Source of the DNA: Prochloraceae cyanobacterium
Lineage (GTDB): Bacteria; Cyanobacteriota; Cyanobacteriia; Cyanobacteriales; JASJDA01
Direction of reading: 5' to 3'
Assembly (NCBI GenBank): GCA_030065755.1
Contig: JASJDA010000020.1
Location: forward strand, 1 to 63,268
DNA: 63,268 bases
Of this stretch, positions 17,902 through 26,949 are shown piece after piece. Positions within the stretch are counted from its first letter, which is position 1; every line of letters starts with the position of its first letter. The position numbers and the translations under genes were made by a program. Under the pieces are notes generated by a model, which saw only the letters and a program-made list of their open reading frames with translations, did no database searches and was not told the DNA's origin.

Positions 17902-19128
17902 TTAACGTTCTTTCCATTTGGTCGCAGGATAAATATTCTGGGTCACTGCTGTATCTTTAGGTGCCACTAACTGGATTTTGCCATTCTGAATCTGAATACT
18001 ACCCATAGGCTTAGCAGTATTTTTACCCGTTTCGTCGAAGTTAATCGGGCCGTAGAATGTAACTACGTTTAGTTCCCCCATTGCTTGGCGAACTGCATCG
18101 GGTTCCAAAGAGCCAGCTTTTTCAATTGCTAAGTGCAAGACTAAAGCTCCTGCTGTTGCTCCTGCTGCTTGGTAAGGTGGTGCTTCTCCCCATTTTGCTT
18201 GGTAACGATCGGCATACTCAGAAGTAGTACCAAAGTATTTACCTTTGTATTTCATGGTTCTTTCCCATTTAGTAGGGCCAAAAATGTAGTTGGCATCTGC
18301 GCCTATTTCACTGACAAATTTGGGATTAGAAGGTCCCACTGTAATGACCATTGCTTTGGGATTGAAGTTCAGTTCTTTAGCCGATCGCACGAATAAAAGA
18401 GCATCATTGAAATGACCTCCACCGACAAAAACATCGGGATTAAGAGCTTTAAATTTACTCATAATCGCGCTGACATCGGCGACATCTTTGGGATAGCTTT
18501 CGGTAGCAAGTAATTTCATTCCGTACTTTTGCGCCCATTTTTTAGCCCCTTCGGCCACATTAGTAGGAAAAGGGGTATCCTCGTAAGCAATAACCACTGT
18601 TTTTGCTCCAGCTTCAGAAAGAGCTTTCAGGGTCGATTCAGTATAGTTGCTGGCAGGGGGAGATATACTAAAGAGATTTTTAAAGCCGCGAGTAAAGAGG
18701 GAATCAGCCGCAGCTCCACCGGAAACCATAATCGCACCATACTTCTCGGAGATCGCGCTGGCACTTTTAGTTAAACCAGAACTGTAGGGAGCTAGTAGAA
18801 AGTTTACCTTATCCTCAGTAATTAGCTTCTCTACCAGACGAGCAGTAGTATCGGGTTTGCCTTCATCGTCGTAGTAAACAATCTCGACCTGATAGCGGCG
18901 ATCGCCTACTTTTATCCCTCCATACTCTTCGTTTACCCAGTCTCGCCAAAGATTATAACCTTGCCGAGTGTCTTTTCCTTCTCTAGCAAATTTGCCTGTT
19001 TCGCTTACTGCTGCACCTAGACGAATGGTTTGAACGTCGTCAGCCGACTTTTCTGATATGTTCGAGTTACAACCAGCTAGTACTACAGCTAGAGTTAGCA
19101 ATATTGGAATAGAAAACAAACTTTTCAT
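17902..19128 (-). CDS. livK: Amino-acid ABC transporter substrate-binding lipoprotein (LivK-like)
   Basis: The 408-residue periplasmic binding protein (type 1 fold) has a lipoprotein signal peptide with lipobox LAGC (Cys20). The mature part begins with the family pattern TIRLGAAVSETGKFAREGKD. It presents substrate to LivHMGF; the ligand may be branched-chain or other neutral amino acids. It lacks the features I would expect of urea-binding UrtA. The ribosome-binding site GGAGG precedes the ATG by 7 bases. It is the first gene of the operon, and its leader overlaps an IS200/IS605-like end relic (19152-19207). Confidence 0.88.
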   Translation of the reverse strand: MKSLFSIPILLTLAVVLAGCNSNISEKSADDVQTIRLGAAVSETGKFAREGKDTRQGYNLWRDWVNEEYGGIKVGDRRYQVEIVYYDDEGKPDTTARLVEKLITEDKVNFLLAPYSSGLTKSASAISEKYGAIMVSGGAAADSLFTRGFKNLFSISPPASNYTESTLKALSEAGAKTVVIAYEDTPFPTNVAEGAKKWAQKYGMKLLATESYPKDVADVSAIMSKFKALNPDVFVGGGHFNDALLFVRSAKELNFNPKAMVITVGPSNPKFVSEIGADANYIFGPTKWERTMKYKGKYFGTTSEYADRYQAKWGEAPPYQAAGATAGALVLHLAIEKAGSLEPDAVRQAMGELNVVTFYGPINFDETGKNTAKPMGSIQIQNGKIQLVAPKDTAVTQNIYPATKWKER

Positions 19129-19151
19129 AATAATCCTCCGCAGTCGGTAAA

Positions 19152-19207
19152 CCTACGAGCTTTCAGCCGTAGGAAGAACGACGAGTCAGCCCTTTTAAGG
19201 GCGGTCA
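19152..19207 (+). mobile_element. Second IS200/IS605-like right-end relic
   Basis: A hairpin CCTACG...CGTAGG (19152-19173) is followed by GCCCTT-TT-AAGGGC (19189-19202) and GGTCAA. The two-hairpin layout ending in TCAA resembles the right end of IS200/IS605 elements, although the sequence is degenerate. It sits 24 bases upstream of livK, in its leader on the opposite strand. No transposase is beside it. Confidence 0.4.
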
Positions 19208-19671
19208 AACTATACAATTCTGATACAGAATCTTTATATAGCAATGGTTTGAACTCCTGTAATATAGATATTAGTTAGCAAGTCGCGAAGACTTTTGAAT
19301 TGAGGGTGAGACTCCCAGTGATTGGACGCTGTGGTTAAAAGGTGGTTTGGGGAAATACCAAGCTCGGTGTTAAACACTCCACTTCCAGCCTTTACTAGCA
19401 TTGCTTTCAGAAATAGCGAAACAAAACTGATAAACATAGCTAACGACAATCAAAAGATAAAAGTATACTCAGACTCCAATTGGAGCGAGAGGGTAGGGGC
19501 AATTGGCAACGCCTTGATGCAGAAAACTAAAGCGTGGGCTGCTGTGTTCTTGGTAGTTTTTGCTATCCGTTCAAAAGACATCGTGGTACGTGTAAGTTAG
19601 TATGGTTCAAGCTGAACTACTTTCAGTTTCTTCTAAAGAATCCAACGTGCGCGACTCCGTTGGAGTGTCAA
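19208..19671 (+). mobile_element. Decayed element ending in a third IS200/IS605-like right end
   Basis: 19637-19671 reads AGAATCCAACG, loop, CGTTGGAGTGTCAA: the standard right-end pattern with a 7-bp stem. The 430 bases before it hold fragments of open frame on both strands but no residues I can match to TnpB, so the body is either fully decayed or replaced. It lies between livK and the mtfA-like gene. Confidence 0.4.
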
Positions 19672-19689
19672 GAAAATTTTTGATATTTT

Positions 19690-20514
19690 CTAAATCCACT
19701 CAACTGGATCTAACTTGTAGTAGCGTTTTAGTTGATTGTAAAGAGCAGGATGGTGGAGAGCCATTGGTTTTGATTTTTCAAAAAAAGTCTCTGTAGCAAC
19801 TGCAAAGAATTCTGCGGGGTTAATTGTGCCATAAGGATCTATAACTGTTTTTAAACCTCGTTCCACATTTTTTCTTAGTTTCTGATATTCTTCTCTAAAT
19901 ACTAAAGCCCAAGCAATATAGTCTGACTGTTGTTTGAGAATAGGCACCCCATTAGCAGTTCCATTCTCTGCGTCTAGCTGATGAGCGAACTCGTGGAGAA
20001 TTACATTGTGTCCGTCGTTCCAATTGTGAATATCGCGTTCGATTTGCTCCCATGAAAGGACAATTCTATCTCTACTCCAGGATTCGCCCAACCTAGCTAC
20101 TTTTGTTTCCTCGACAACGTAATTGCCAACATGCTGGATCTGCTTCGCTACATAGGTACTTGGATAAACCAAAATAGAACAAAGTTTTGGATAATACTCC
20201 CCTCTTTCATTCAATAGAAGTAGAGAAGCAATAGCAGCAATAGTAAGCTTAATTTCATCAGTAATTTGCAATCCACCACATCCAACAAACTGTTTTTCTG
20301 CCAGAATTACATTGACGTGACCCTGAAGTCGTTTTTGTAAAGGTTCCCTCAGATAAAAATAGATGGGAATATTTTGCTTAATAATAGCCAGCCAATGTGA
20401 GGGAAAAGGTTTGTCTTTTATAGTTTGGCGGCGAATCCAAGTTAGAGTAGGCATCAGCCAAATCAAAACGATAATCACGATAATAGCTAACAAGAACGCG
20501 ATCGCTTTAATCAT
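19690..20514 (-). CDS. mtfA: Zinc-dependent peptidase, MtfA family (M90)
   Basis: The 274-residue protein has one N-terminal membrane segment (about 3-24) and the metallopeptidase motif HEFAHQLD at 174-181 (HExxH, with a downstream Asp/Glu-rich stretch AENG). The C-terminal region contains EFFAVATETFFEKS, the third zinc-ligand helix typical of MtfA. In enterobacteria MtfA binds the repressor Mlc; in cyanobacteria the role is unknown, and the membrane anchor suggests a different partner. It ends a transcript shared with the acidic protein 30 bases upstream. Confidence 0.82.
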   Translation of the reverse strand: MIKAIAFLLAIIVIIVLIWLMPTLTWIRRQTIKDKPFPSHWLAIIKQNIPIYFYLREPLQKRLQGHVNVILAEKQFVGCGGLQITDEIKLTIAAIASLLLLNERGEYYPKLCSILVYPSTYVAKQIQHVGNYVVEETKVARLGESWSRDRIVLSWEQIERDIHNWNDGHNVILHEFAHQLDAENGTANGVPILKQQSDYIAWALVFREEYQKLRKNVERGLKTVIDPYGTINPAEFFAVATETFFEKSKPMALHHPALYNQLKRYYKLDPVEWI

Positions 20515-20544
20515 GGTGCGCGGTGGTAGTTTACTGCACTCTCT

Positions 20545-20982
20545 TTAACAGTGTTCTGGATAATCTTCAGACGATTCAGGATCTAATTCCCAACGCTTTT
20601 TATCTCGCCACTCTAACTTTTCTTCAGTACGCACTGTTTCTCCATCAATAGAAGAAATTCCCATCGATTGAAGTAGATCCTCTGTCACGTTTTGGTCGGG
20701 AGTGGGAGTTTGACCCCCAACTGCTTCTTCGCCAACTACTTCAGCTTGGTACAAATCATCGTCAATATCCCCACCTGTCACGCTACTACCGGAGAGCATA
20801 GTATTTTTTAATTTGTCCAAGGTTCTTCCCAACCCAGTGTCCCGATCTACTAAGTTGTCTAAAATAGCTCGATCGTCTCCTGTTTCAATTCCTTCTTCCA
20901 ATCCCATCTGAGAAGTTAGATATTCTTCCCATTGTTGATTCGATGATGGACGTGTATCGTCGTTGTGGTTTGTGCTTGCCAT
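20545..20982 (-). CDS. Small acidic protein of unknown function
   Basis: I do not recognise a family with certainty. The protein is about 145-148 residues, very acidic, hydrophilic and without membrane segments or Cys clusters except one near the C-terminus. The Asp- and Glu-rich N-terminal half contains the phrase RDTGLGRTLDKLK; the C-terminus ends WRDKKRWELDPESSEDY. I prefer the ATG of MASTNHN at 20982; an upstream ATG at 20991 is also possible. It lies 30 bases upstream of the mtfA-like gene and divergent from the N-ATPase operon. Confidence 0.65.
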   Translation of the reverse strand: MASTNHNDDTRPSSNQQWEEYLTSQMGLEEGIETGDDRAILDNLVDRDTGLGRTLDKLKNTMLSGSSVTGGDIDDDLYQAEVVGEEAVGGQTPTPDQNVTEDLLQSMGISSIDGETVRTEEKLEWRDKKRWELDPESSEDYPEHC

Positions 20983-21084
20983 AATATCCACTCCTTGCTT
21001 CCATGCTTCTATTAGGGTGGCGACATTTTCTTGTTCTTTAGCTTACTACTACTTAAATTCTAGAGCTTTTCCCTCGATTGTTAG

Positions 21085-21113
21085 TTGACAACGAGCGAAA
21101 GGTGCATTAAGGT
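21085..21113 (+). promoter_or_regulatory. Predicted promoter of the N-ATPase operon
   Basis: A perfect -35 box TTGACA (21085-21090), a 17-base spacer and a TAAGGT -10-like box (21108-21113) lie 54 bases upstream of the atpC GTG. It is consistent with transcription now starting directly before atpC. Confidence 0.45.
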
Positions 21114-21167
21114 TAGTTTTTCAACTGGCAGCAAAAGCTACTCTTTACCAAAATTTATATAACGATC

Positions 21168-21551
21168 GTGAAATTAAAAGTATTATTACCTACAGAGGTT
21201 ATTTTAGAGGAAAAAGCTAATAAGATAACTGCTGAAGCCGAGAACGGATCTTTCTGTTTATTAGAAAATCACATCGATTTCGTAGCCGCCTTAGTACCTG
21301 GAATTTTATCCTTTGAATCGGAACTAGGTCAAGAAGTATTTCTCGCCGTAGATGAAGGAATTTTGGTAAAGTGTGGCGCGATCGTATTAGTTTCTACCAG
21401 ACGAGCAATTCGCGCTACTAACTTAGAAACCTTGCAAAAAACTGTAGTAGAAGAATTTCGCAATCTCGACGAGCAAGAACAAATGACCCGATCGGCGATC
21501 GCTAAATTAGAAGCAAGTTTTGTACGCGGTTTTCTGCAAATGGAAAAATGA
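21168..21551 (+). CDS. atpC: N-ATPase epsilon subunit (AtpC)
   Basis: The 127-residue protein has the epsilon beta-sandwich (MKLKVLLPTEVILEE, then GSFCLLENHIDFVAALVPG) and a C-terminal helical hairpin. It belongs to the N-type ATPase operon (usual order atpD-C-Q-R-B-E-F-A-G). The start is GTG at 21168. The expected preceding gene atpD (beta) is absent: the upstream 170 bases hold only a promoter-like sequence, then a divergent gene. The stop overlaps the atpQ start by 4 bases (ATGA). Confidence 0.88.
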   Translation: MKLKVLLPTEVILEEKANKITAEAENGSFCLLENHIDFVAALVPGILSFESELGQEVFLAVDEGILVKCGAIVLVSTRRAIRATNLETLQKTVVEEFRNLDEQEQMTRSAIAKLEASFVRGFLQMEK

Positions 21552-21859
21552 AACGCAAAAAAAAACTGATACCCAAAACAGATCCTAAAGATTTACCCGA
21601 ACAGGTCAAACTTAAATCAGCTCGCAAACTCAAAGCACGGAGAGAGGGAAACCACACTATTTGGTATGGATTGGGCATTTTTGGGATTGTCGGGTGGTCG
21701 ATCGCTATTCCGACCGTAATTGGCATAGCTATTGGCATCTGGATCGATCGGCGCTTTCCCAGCCCCTACTCTTGGACTCTGATGCTGCTATTTGCTGGGG
21801 TTATTTTGGGGTGTATGAATGCTTGGTATTGGATACAAGGGGAAACAAAAGATGATTAG
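21548..21859 (+). CDS. atpQ: N-ATPase accessory membrane protein AtpQ (AtpI-like)
   Basis: The 103-residue protein has a basic N-terminal tail of about 40 residues and two membrane segments (about 45-66 and 75-95) separated by a short DRRFPSPY loop, the AtpI/AtpQ pattern. In N-ATPase operons AtpQ is thought to assist assembly or ion supply of the membrane sector. Its start overlaps atpC. Confidence 0.8.
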   Translation: MKRKKKLIPKTDPKDLPEQVKLKSARKLKARREGNHTIWYGLGIFGIVGWSIAIPTVIGIAIGIWIDRRFPSPYSWTLMLLFAGVILGCMNAWYWIQGETKDD

Positions 21860-21870
21860 AGCAATGCAAA

Positions 21871-21919
21871 AACAACAAACAGCCAACAACAAACAGCAAA
21901 CAGCAAACAGCAAATAGCA
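21871..21919 (+). repeat. Heptamer tandem repeat AACAGCA (STRR), 7 units
   Basis: Seven consecutive 7-base units (AACAACA, AACAGCC, AACAACA, three AACAGCA, AATAGCA) lie between atpQ and atpR inside the N-ATPase operon. On the opposite strand this is the GCTGTTN family found at 60463-60539. Confidence 0.85.
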
Positions 21920-21933
21920 AAAGGATTATACCA

Positions 21934-22230
21934 ATGAGAAAGACGATCGAAACTATTTTGCCTTTCTTGACTTTATTACCAATAGGCTTTGCTCTTGGTA
22001 GTTTATATTTCGGTAGCCTTTGGTTAACGGTAAAGCAATTACCGACTACTACTCGACCAGTCCGCTTGTTTGTCAGCAGTTTCTTCCTTCGTATATCGAT
22101 CGTGTCGATCTGCTTTTATCTGGTGATGGACGGACAGTGGGAACGAATACTAATCTGTCTGTTGGGTTTTATCATTGCTCGTATTTTGTTAGTAAGTCGC
22201 TGGGAACCTAGACCCTATCATCAGGATTGA
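21934..22230 (+). CDS. atpR: N-ATPase accessory membrane protein AtpR
   Basis: The 98-residue protein has three membrane segments (about 8-32, 43-64, 68-87) and a conserved-looking Arg in the second (SSFFLRISIV), the pattern of N-ATPase AtpR proteins. These are proposed to interact with the c-ring carboxylates. It follows atpQ after a heptamer-repeat spacer and precedes atpB by 4 bases. Confidence 0.8.
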   Translation: MRKTIETILPFLTLLPIGFALGSLYFGSLWLTVKQLPTTTRPVRLFVSSFFLRISIVSICFYLVMDGQWERILICLLGFIIARILLVSRWEPRPYHQD

Positions 22231-22234
22231 ACGA

Positions 22235-22909
22235 ATGGAAATCACTCCAGATAATATTATTTACTGGCAAAGAGAATGGTTGACTCTCAACGCCACGATC
22301 GTCTTTACTTGGGTAGTGATGGCTATATTAGTTTTGGGTTCCTGGCTGGTGACTCGCAATTTATCCGTCAAACCTAAGCTATCGCGGTGGCAAAATGCCC
22401 TAGAAATTATTGTAGAAACAATTAATAATCAAATTCGCGATGCTTCTGGACGAGAACCCACTCAATTTTTACCCTTTATTGGCACCTTATTTCTCTTTAT
22501 TTGCTTGTCGAATATACTGACGATCGTTCCTGGCTATCAACCGCCAACAGGTTCTCTTTCTACCACTGCAGCTTTAGCTTTATGTGTTTTTGTAGCGGTT
22601 CCTTGGTTTGGAATTAGAGATCGAGGCCTTATTGGCTATCTCAAACAATATCTTCAGCCAACACCATTTATGCTGCCATTTAATATTATTGGCGAAATAT
22701 CGCGAATTATTTCCTTAGCAATTCGCTTATTCGGTAATATCATGAGCGGTAGTTTGCTAGTTGCTATTTTGCTGTCGTTGGTACCTTTATTTTTTCCCGT
22801 AGTCATGCAAGCATTTGGAATAGTAGTAGGAGTAATCCAAGCTTACGTTTTTACCATTTTATCAATGGTCTATATTGCCTCTGGAATGCGCGCTCAACGG
22901 AAAACATAG
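22235..22909 (+). CDS. atpB: N-ATPase a subunit (AtpB)
   Basis: The 224-residue ion-channel subunit has the essential Arg in the helix motif SLAIRLFGNIMSG. It is shorter than the housekeeping a subunit at 54516-55274 and has the compact N-terminus typical of N-type enzymes. It conducts the coupling ion to and from the c-ring. Confidence 0.9.
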   Translation: MEITPDNIIYWQREWLTLNATIVFTWVVMAILVLGSWLVTRNLSVKPKLSRWQNALEIIVETINNQIRDASGREPTQFLPFIGTLFLFICLSNILTIVPGYQPPTGSLSTTAALALCVFVAVPWFGIRDRGLIGYLKQYLQPTPFMLPFNIIGEISRIISLAIRLFGNIMSGSLLVAILLSLVPLFFPVVMQAFGIVVGVIQAYVFTILSMVYIASGMRAQRKT

Positions 22910-22928
22910 ATCGCAAACAAGTAAATAA

Positions 22929-23207
22929 ATGGATAATTTAGGTCTTGTCGGTATTGTTTCAATTTTTACTGCTGGTATAACTATTGCGATCGGCTCGATC
23001 GCGCCAGCTATTGGAGAAGGATTAGCCCTAGCTAATGCACTTAGAGCATTAGCTCAACAGCCAGATAAAGCCAATACAATTACTCGCACTTTATTTGTGG
23101 GGTTAGCACTGGTAGAATCTACGGCAATTTATTGTTTTGTGGTGTCTATGATTTTGATTTTTGCCAATCCTTTTTGGAACTATTTCGTGCAGCAAGGAGG
23201 ACAGTAA
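22929..23207 (+). CDS. atpE: N-ATPase c subunit (AtpE)
   Basis: This two-helix rotor subunit has 92 residues. Helix 1 carries a carboxylate where H+-type c subunits usually have Gln or Gly (APAIGEGLALAN). Helix 2 carries VESTAIYCFV, with the key Glu followed by Ser-Thr and a Tyr four residues after Thr, as in Na+-binding c-rings. N-type c subunits are known for this two-carboxylate site. The ion preference, Na+ or H+, cannot be settled from sequence. The protein is longer at the C-terminus than the housekeeping c subunit (81 residues). Confidence 0.92.
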   Translation: MDNLGLVGIVSIFTAGITIAIGSIAPAIGEGLALANALRALAQQPDKANTITRTLFVGLALVESTAIYCFVVSMILIFANPFWNYFVQQGGQ

Positions 23208-23245
23208 GGGGAAGAGGGGGAGAGGGGGAGAGGGGGAGAGGGGGA
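23207..23245 (+). repeat. Purine-rich octamer tandem repeat between atpE and atpF
   Basis: The period-8 unit AGGGGGAG is repeated about four times directly after the atpE stop. The same class of purine-rich octamer occurs in the livK-livH spacer. It separates atpE from atpF by about 87 bases within the operon. Confidence 0.75.
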
Positions 23246-23294
23246 AATATTTACTTGGATTGTTCTATTTATTTTTGTAAGAGGACAATAAAAG

Positions 23295-24086
23295 GTGTTA
23301 ATTAATTGGTTTACAGTCGCCGCTCAAATTATTAATTTTTTAATTCTGCTTTTTCTACTCAAGCGTTTTTTGTACGAGCCGATCGTCAAAACTATAGATA
23401 CTCGACAGCAAAAAATTGAAGCTAGTTGGAATAAAGCACGTAAAGAACAAGAAATAGCAAAGCAAGAAGCATCGTTAGCAATTGAAAAACAGCAGGAATT
23501 AGATCTGCAAAAAGAAAAAATCTTGACCGAAGCTAGAGAAAAAGCAGAACAAACGCGCAAAGAATTAATTCAGCAGGCGCGATCGGAAGTTCAGGCAATG
23601 CAAGAAGAATGGGAAAAATCTCTCGATCGTCAACAAGATTTATTTTACGAAAATCTACGGCAACAATTAGCAAGACAATCCTTAGAAATTACTCGTCGCG
23701 CTTTACAAGATCTAGCTAATGCCAAGTTAGAACAACAAGCGATCTCTGTGTTTCTTAATCGCTTACAAAACTTAGAAGAATCTGAAACAAAACAAATCGT
23801 AGAATCAATTAAAAATTCTTCAGGCAATCTGGTAGTTACCTCCAGTTTTGAATTGTCGCCACAGGTACGACAGTATATTATTAATTTTTTAAAAAAACAA
23901 AATATTATGAATGATGAGAAAGTTACATTTACCATTAACAATAATTTAATTTTAGGAATAAGTTTAAATACATCAGGTAGTGAAATAGCTTGGAATTTTG
24001 CTGACTATTTACAAAATCTAGAAGAATATTATTTCCAATATTTCAAAGATTTTAATAAGAAAGAAAGAGAACATGAAGGGAAGTAA
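23295..24086 (+). CDS. atpF: N-ATPase b subunit (AtpF)
   Basis: The 263-residue peripheral-stalk protein has a short N-terminal membrane segment (about 5-24) and a long charged coiled coil (about 35-135). The C-terminal part resembles the delta subunit ([22 protein letters not shown], then a region that binds the top of F1). N-type operons have no separate delta gene, so this b-delta-like C-terminus probably does that job. The start codon is GTG. The end overlaps the atpA start by 14 bases. Confidence 0.82.
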   Translation: MLINWFTVAAQIINFLILLFLLKRFLYEPIVKTIDTRQQKIEASWNKARKEQEIAKQEASLAIEKQQELDLQKEKILTEAREKAEQTRKELIQQARSEVQAMQEEWEKSLDRQQDLFYENLRQQLARQSLEITRRALQDLANAKLEQQAISVFLNRLQNLEESETKQIVESIKNSSGNLVVTSSFELSPQVRQYIINFLKKQNIMNDEKVTFTINNNLILGISLNTSGSEIAWNFADYLQNLEEYYFQYFKDFNKKEREHEGK

Positions 24087-25617
24087 TGAGCCAGTACAAG
24101 CGGCTATAAATGAAAGCTTTTCTAGCATGAAGCAAGTATTAGATACCTATCAACCTCAGCTACAAACTCGTGAAATAGGTATTGTGAAATCTGTCAGCGA
24201 AGGAATAGCTATAGTTGCAGGATTGCCAAATGTAAAAGCAGATGAAATAGTTCGCTTTCCAGGAAATTTGCGGGGAATTGTTTTTAATTTAGACCGCAAC
24301 GAAGTCAGTATTATTTTGTTAGGAAATAGCGAGCATTTACAAGCAGGCGATCGCGTTTATCGTACTGGAAGAGTGACGGACGTTCCAGTAGGAAATGGAT
24401 TGCTGGGTAGAGTTATCGATCCTACGGGAATTCCTCAAGATAATCTAGGAAAAATCGAGATAGAAGATCGTCTTCCCATCGAACGAGAAGCACCAGCAAT
24501 TATGGATCGCGATCCGGTAACAGTCCCAATTCAAACGGGATTGAAAGTGGTGGATGCTTTAATTCCAGTAGGTCGAGGTCAACGAGAATTAATTATAGGC
24601 GATCGTCAAACGGGAAAAACTGCGATCGCCATAGATACAATTCTCAATCAAAAAGATAAAAATGTTATCTGTATTTATTGCGCGATCGGTCAAAGAACTT
24701 CTGCTGTAGCCAAAGTAATTGCTCGTTTGCGAGAGAAGGAAGCAATGGATTATTGCTTAGTTGTAGTTAGTAAAGGCGAAGATCCTCCTGGCTTGCAATA
24801 TATTACTCCCTATGCTGCTACCACAATGGGGGAGTATTTTATGGAACGAGGTCGGGACGTATTAATTGTATACGACGATCTCAGCCGTCACGCCTGGGCA
24901 TATCGACAATTATCTTTATTATTGCGTCGTCCTCCTGGTCGAGAAGCTTATCCAGGAGATATTTTTTACATACATTCCCGTCTGTTAGAACGATCGACCC
25001 ATTTACGAAAAGAAAAAGGTGGCGGATCTCTTACTGCTTTACCGATCGTGGAGACCCAAGCACAAAATATGTCTGCTTATATTCCCACTAATCTAATTTC
25101 AATTACAGACGGTCAGATTTATCTATCTCCCGAATTATTTCGACAAGGAATATTACCTGCTGTGGATGTAGGAAAATCCGTGTCTAGAGTGGGGGGAAAA
25201 ACTCAATTACCAGCTTATCGAAGTGTGGCTGGTAATTTGCGTCTATCTTATTCTCAATTTCAAGAATTAGAGGTATTTGCGCGCTTTGGGACTCAGCTAG
25301 ATGAAAATACTAAACAAGCTATTGAAAGGGGTCGTCGCGTCAGGGAAATACTAAAACAACCCGAATCAGAACCATTATCTGTAGTTGAGCAAATAGCCGT
25401 CCTTTTGTCTGTCAGTGAGGGAGTATTTGATAATGTTCCACTCGATCGCATTGAGGAAGTATCTAGGGCTGTGCGTCAAGCTGTAGTCGAAAATCTTACA
25501 GAAGTTGCCAAGCGTATTACATCGGGGGAACAATTAACCGCAGCCGATCGAGATGCTTTATTGAATATTTGCCGAGAAGTAAGTCTTTCTTTCCAAACAA
25601 ATAACGATCGAGAGTAA
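24073..25617 (+). CDS. atpA: N-ATPase alpha subunit (AtpA)
   Basis: The 514-residue F1 alpha subunit has the P-loop [11 protein letters not shown], the [14 protein letters not shown] region and [19 protein letters not shown]. It is clearly distinct from the housekeeping alpha at 50867-52381 (for example [13 protein letters not shown] against [13 protein letters not shown]). It needs an AtpD beta partner to form catalytic sites, and no such gene is in this operon. Confidence 0.93.
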   Translation: MKGSNEPVQAAINESFSSMKQVLDTYQPQLQTREIGIVKSVSEGIAIVAGLPNVKADEIVRFPGNLRGIVFNLDRNEVSIILLGNSEHLQAGDRVYRTGRVTDVPVGNGLLGRVIDPTGIPQDNLGKIEIEDRLPIEREAPAIMDRDPVTVPIQTGLKVVDALIPVGRGQRELIIGDRQTGKTAIAIDTILNQKDKNVICIYCAIGQRTSAVAKVIARLREKEAMDYCLVVVSKGEDPPGLQYITPYAATTMGEYFMERGRDVLIVYDDLSRHAWAYRQLSLLLRRPPGREAYPGDIFYIHSRLLERSTHLRKEKGGGSLTALPIVETQAQNMSAYIPTNLISITDGQIYLSPELFRQGILPAVDVGKSVSRVGGKTQLPAYRSVAGNLRLSYSQFQELEVFARFGTQLDENTKQAIERGRRVREILKQPESEPLSVVEQIAVLLSVSEGVFDNVPLDRIEEVSRAVRQAVVENLTEVAKRITSGEQLTAADRDALLNICREVSLSFQTNNDRE

Positions 25618-25621
25618 AAAC

Positions 25622-26509
25622 GTGACAACAACTGAGTCCTTAAAAAGAAAAATTAACAGCATTCAAGATCTGTATACTGTTGTCAAAACAATGAAGGCGC
25701 TTGCAGCAGTGAGTATCAGACAGTACGAAAAAGCTTTAGAATCTTTGACCGATTACAACCGTACTGTGGAAATGGGCTTACAAATTGTTTTGAGACAGCA
25801 ATACTTTTCTGGAAAAGTGAGCTTTCCTCTTTCAGCTAGTGGGGAAAAAGCCCGATCTCAAAGTCGTTTGGGGGCGATTATATTTGGCTCCGATCGCGGT
25901 TTGTGCGGTCAGTTTAACGAGCAAATTGCCTCTCACGGACTAGCTTACCTCAAGCAATCAACAAAACCAGTTATTGCAGTTGTAGGATCGCGAGTTGTTT
26001 ACTCAATAGAAGCAGCTGGATATGCGATCGACGCACAGTTTTCCCTTGCTAATTCAGCTGTGGGCATTACAGAAAAAGTGCAGCAAGTTTTACTAAAAAT
26101 TGAGCAGTGGGAGCAACAACAGATCGAGAGAATTGTTTTACTATACAATCAAACTACTTCTAATGCTTCCTATCGCCCCGTGAGTTTCCAGCTTTTACCG
26201 CTCGATCTGAATTGGTTGAGCAGTTTACAGCGAAAACAATGGTCTTCTTCTACGATACCCACCTTTACAATGGATGAGAATCAATTGTTTTCCGCATTAA
26301 TCCGACAATATATATTTGTTTCCCTTTATCGCGCTTTTGCCTTCTCTTTAGCCAGCGAAAACGCCAGTCGTCTTGCTTCGATGCAATCAGCTCAAAAGAA
26401 TATAGAGGAACGATTAGGGGATCTAAATGCACAATATCGCCGCGATCGCCAAACTTCGATCACCGCAGAATTGCTGGATGTTGTGGGAGGTTTTGAGGCT
26501 CTGAGTTGA
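25622..26509 (+). CDS. atpG: N-ATPase gamma subunit (AtpG)
   Basis: The 295-residue central-stalk subunit has an N-terminal helix (SLKRKINSIQDLYTVVKTMKALAAVS), a Rossmann-like middle with FGSDRGLCGQFN, and the C-terminal helix ending TAELLDVVGGFEAL. It lacks the extra regulatory insert seen in the housekeeping cyanobacterial gamma. GTG start. It is the last gene of the operon. Confidence 0.9.
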   Translation: MTTTESLKRKINSIQDLYTVVKTMKALAAVSIRQYEKALESLTDYNRTVEMGLQIVLRQQYFSGKVSFPLSASGEKARSQSRLGAIIFGSDRGLCGQFNEQIASHGLAYLKQSTKPVIAVVGSRVVYSIEAAGYAIDAQFSLANSAVGITEKVQQVLLKIEQWEQQQIERIVLLYNQTTSNASYRPVSFQLLPLDLNWLSSLQRKQWSSSTIPTFTMDENQLFSALIRQYIFVSLYRAFAFSLASENASRLASMQSAQKNIEERLGDLNAQYRRDRQTSITAELLDVVGGFEALS

Positions 26510-26583
26510 TCCATCCTACAGATTTTAGTGCCTCATGAGAGCGGATGTTGCTCTATCGCTACATTAGCTAACTTTGCTAACAA

Positions 26584-26949
26584 TTAAGATAGTAGCTTAG
26601 TGAGTTCTCCAGCTAAACGTTTAATTTCTAAAAACAGTAGTCCTTGCTTAGCAGCTTTACTGGCTAAGACCAACAACACTGCTTCAGTGCCGCAGCCAAC
26701 CAGAATACCGTAGCCTTTTTCTCCTTCAACAAATAAGCGATCGATATTGCCTCTAGCAAGTTCTTGACCGATGCGATCGCCGAGAGAAAGCAGCGCTGCC
26801 GACATAGCAGAGGTTCTTTCTTCATCCATGTTAGAAGACAAGACGGAACCGAGGGGCAAACCATCTGGGCTTACTATAGCAGCTCCTTCAACATCAGGAG
26901 TGCCAGTAACAAAATTTTGTAATAAGTCTTGTAAAACAGAGTATTCCAT
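26584..26949 (-). CDS. Roadblock/LC7 domain protein (MglB-like)
   Basis: The protein of about 121 residues is a single Roadblock/LC7 domain: LQDLLQNFVTGTPDVEGAAIVSPDGLPLG, then the mid-helix and VEGEKGYGILVGCG. Such proteins regulate small GTPases of the MglA class. No GTPase gene is adjacent. I take the ATG of MEYSVL at 26949; a start two codons upstream is equally possible. It lies downstream of the protoglobin gene on the same strand. Confidence 0.8.
   Translation of the reverse strand: MEYSVLQDLLQNFVTGTPDVEGAAIVSPDGLPLGSVLSSNMDEERTSAMSAALLSLGDRIGQELARGNIDRLFVEGEKGYGILVGCGTEAVLLVLASKAAKQGLLFLEIKRLAGELTKLLS

Noticed and set aside
13293-19128. Urea transporter urtABCDE
   Set aside because: The binding protein does not look like UrtA and gene sizes fit a liv-type amino-acid system. 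Urease genes are not near.
19322-19600. Plus-strand frame of 92 residues upstream of the mtfA-like gene
   Set aside because: No recognisable domain, no convincing start, and it sits within apparently decayed insertion-element sequence.
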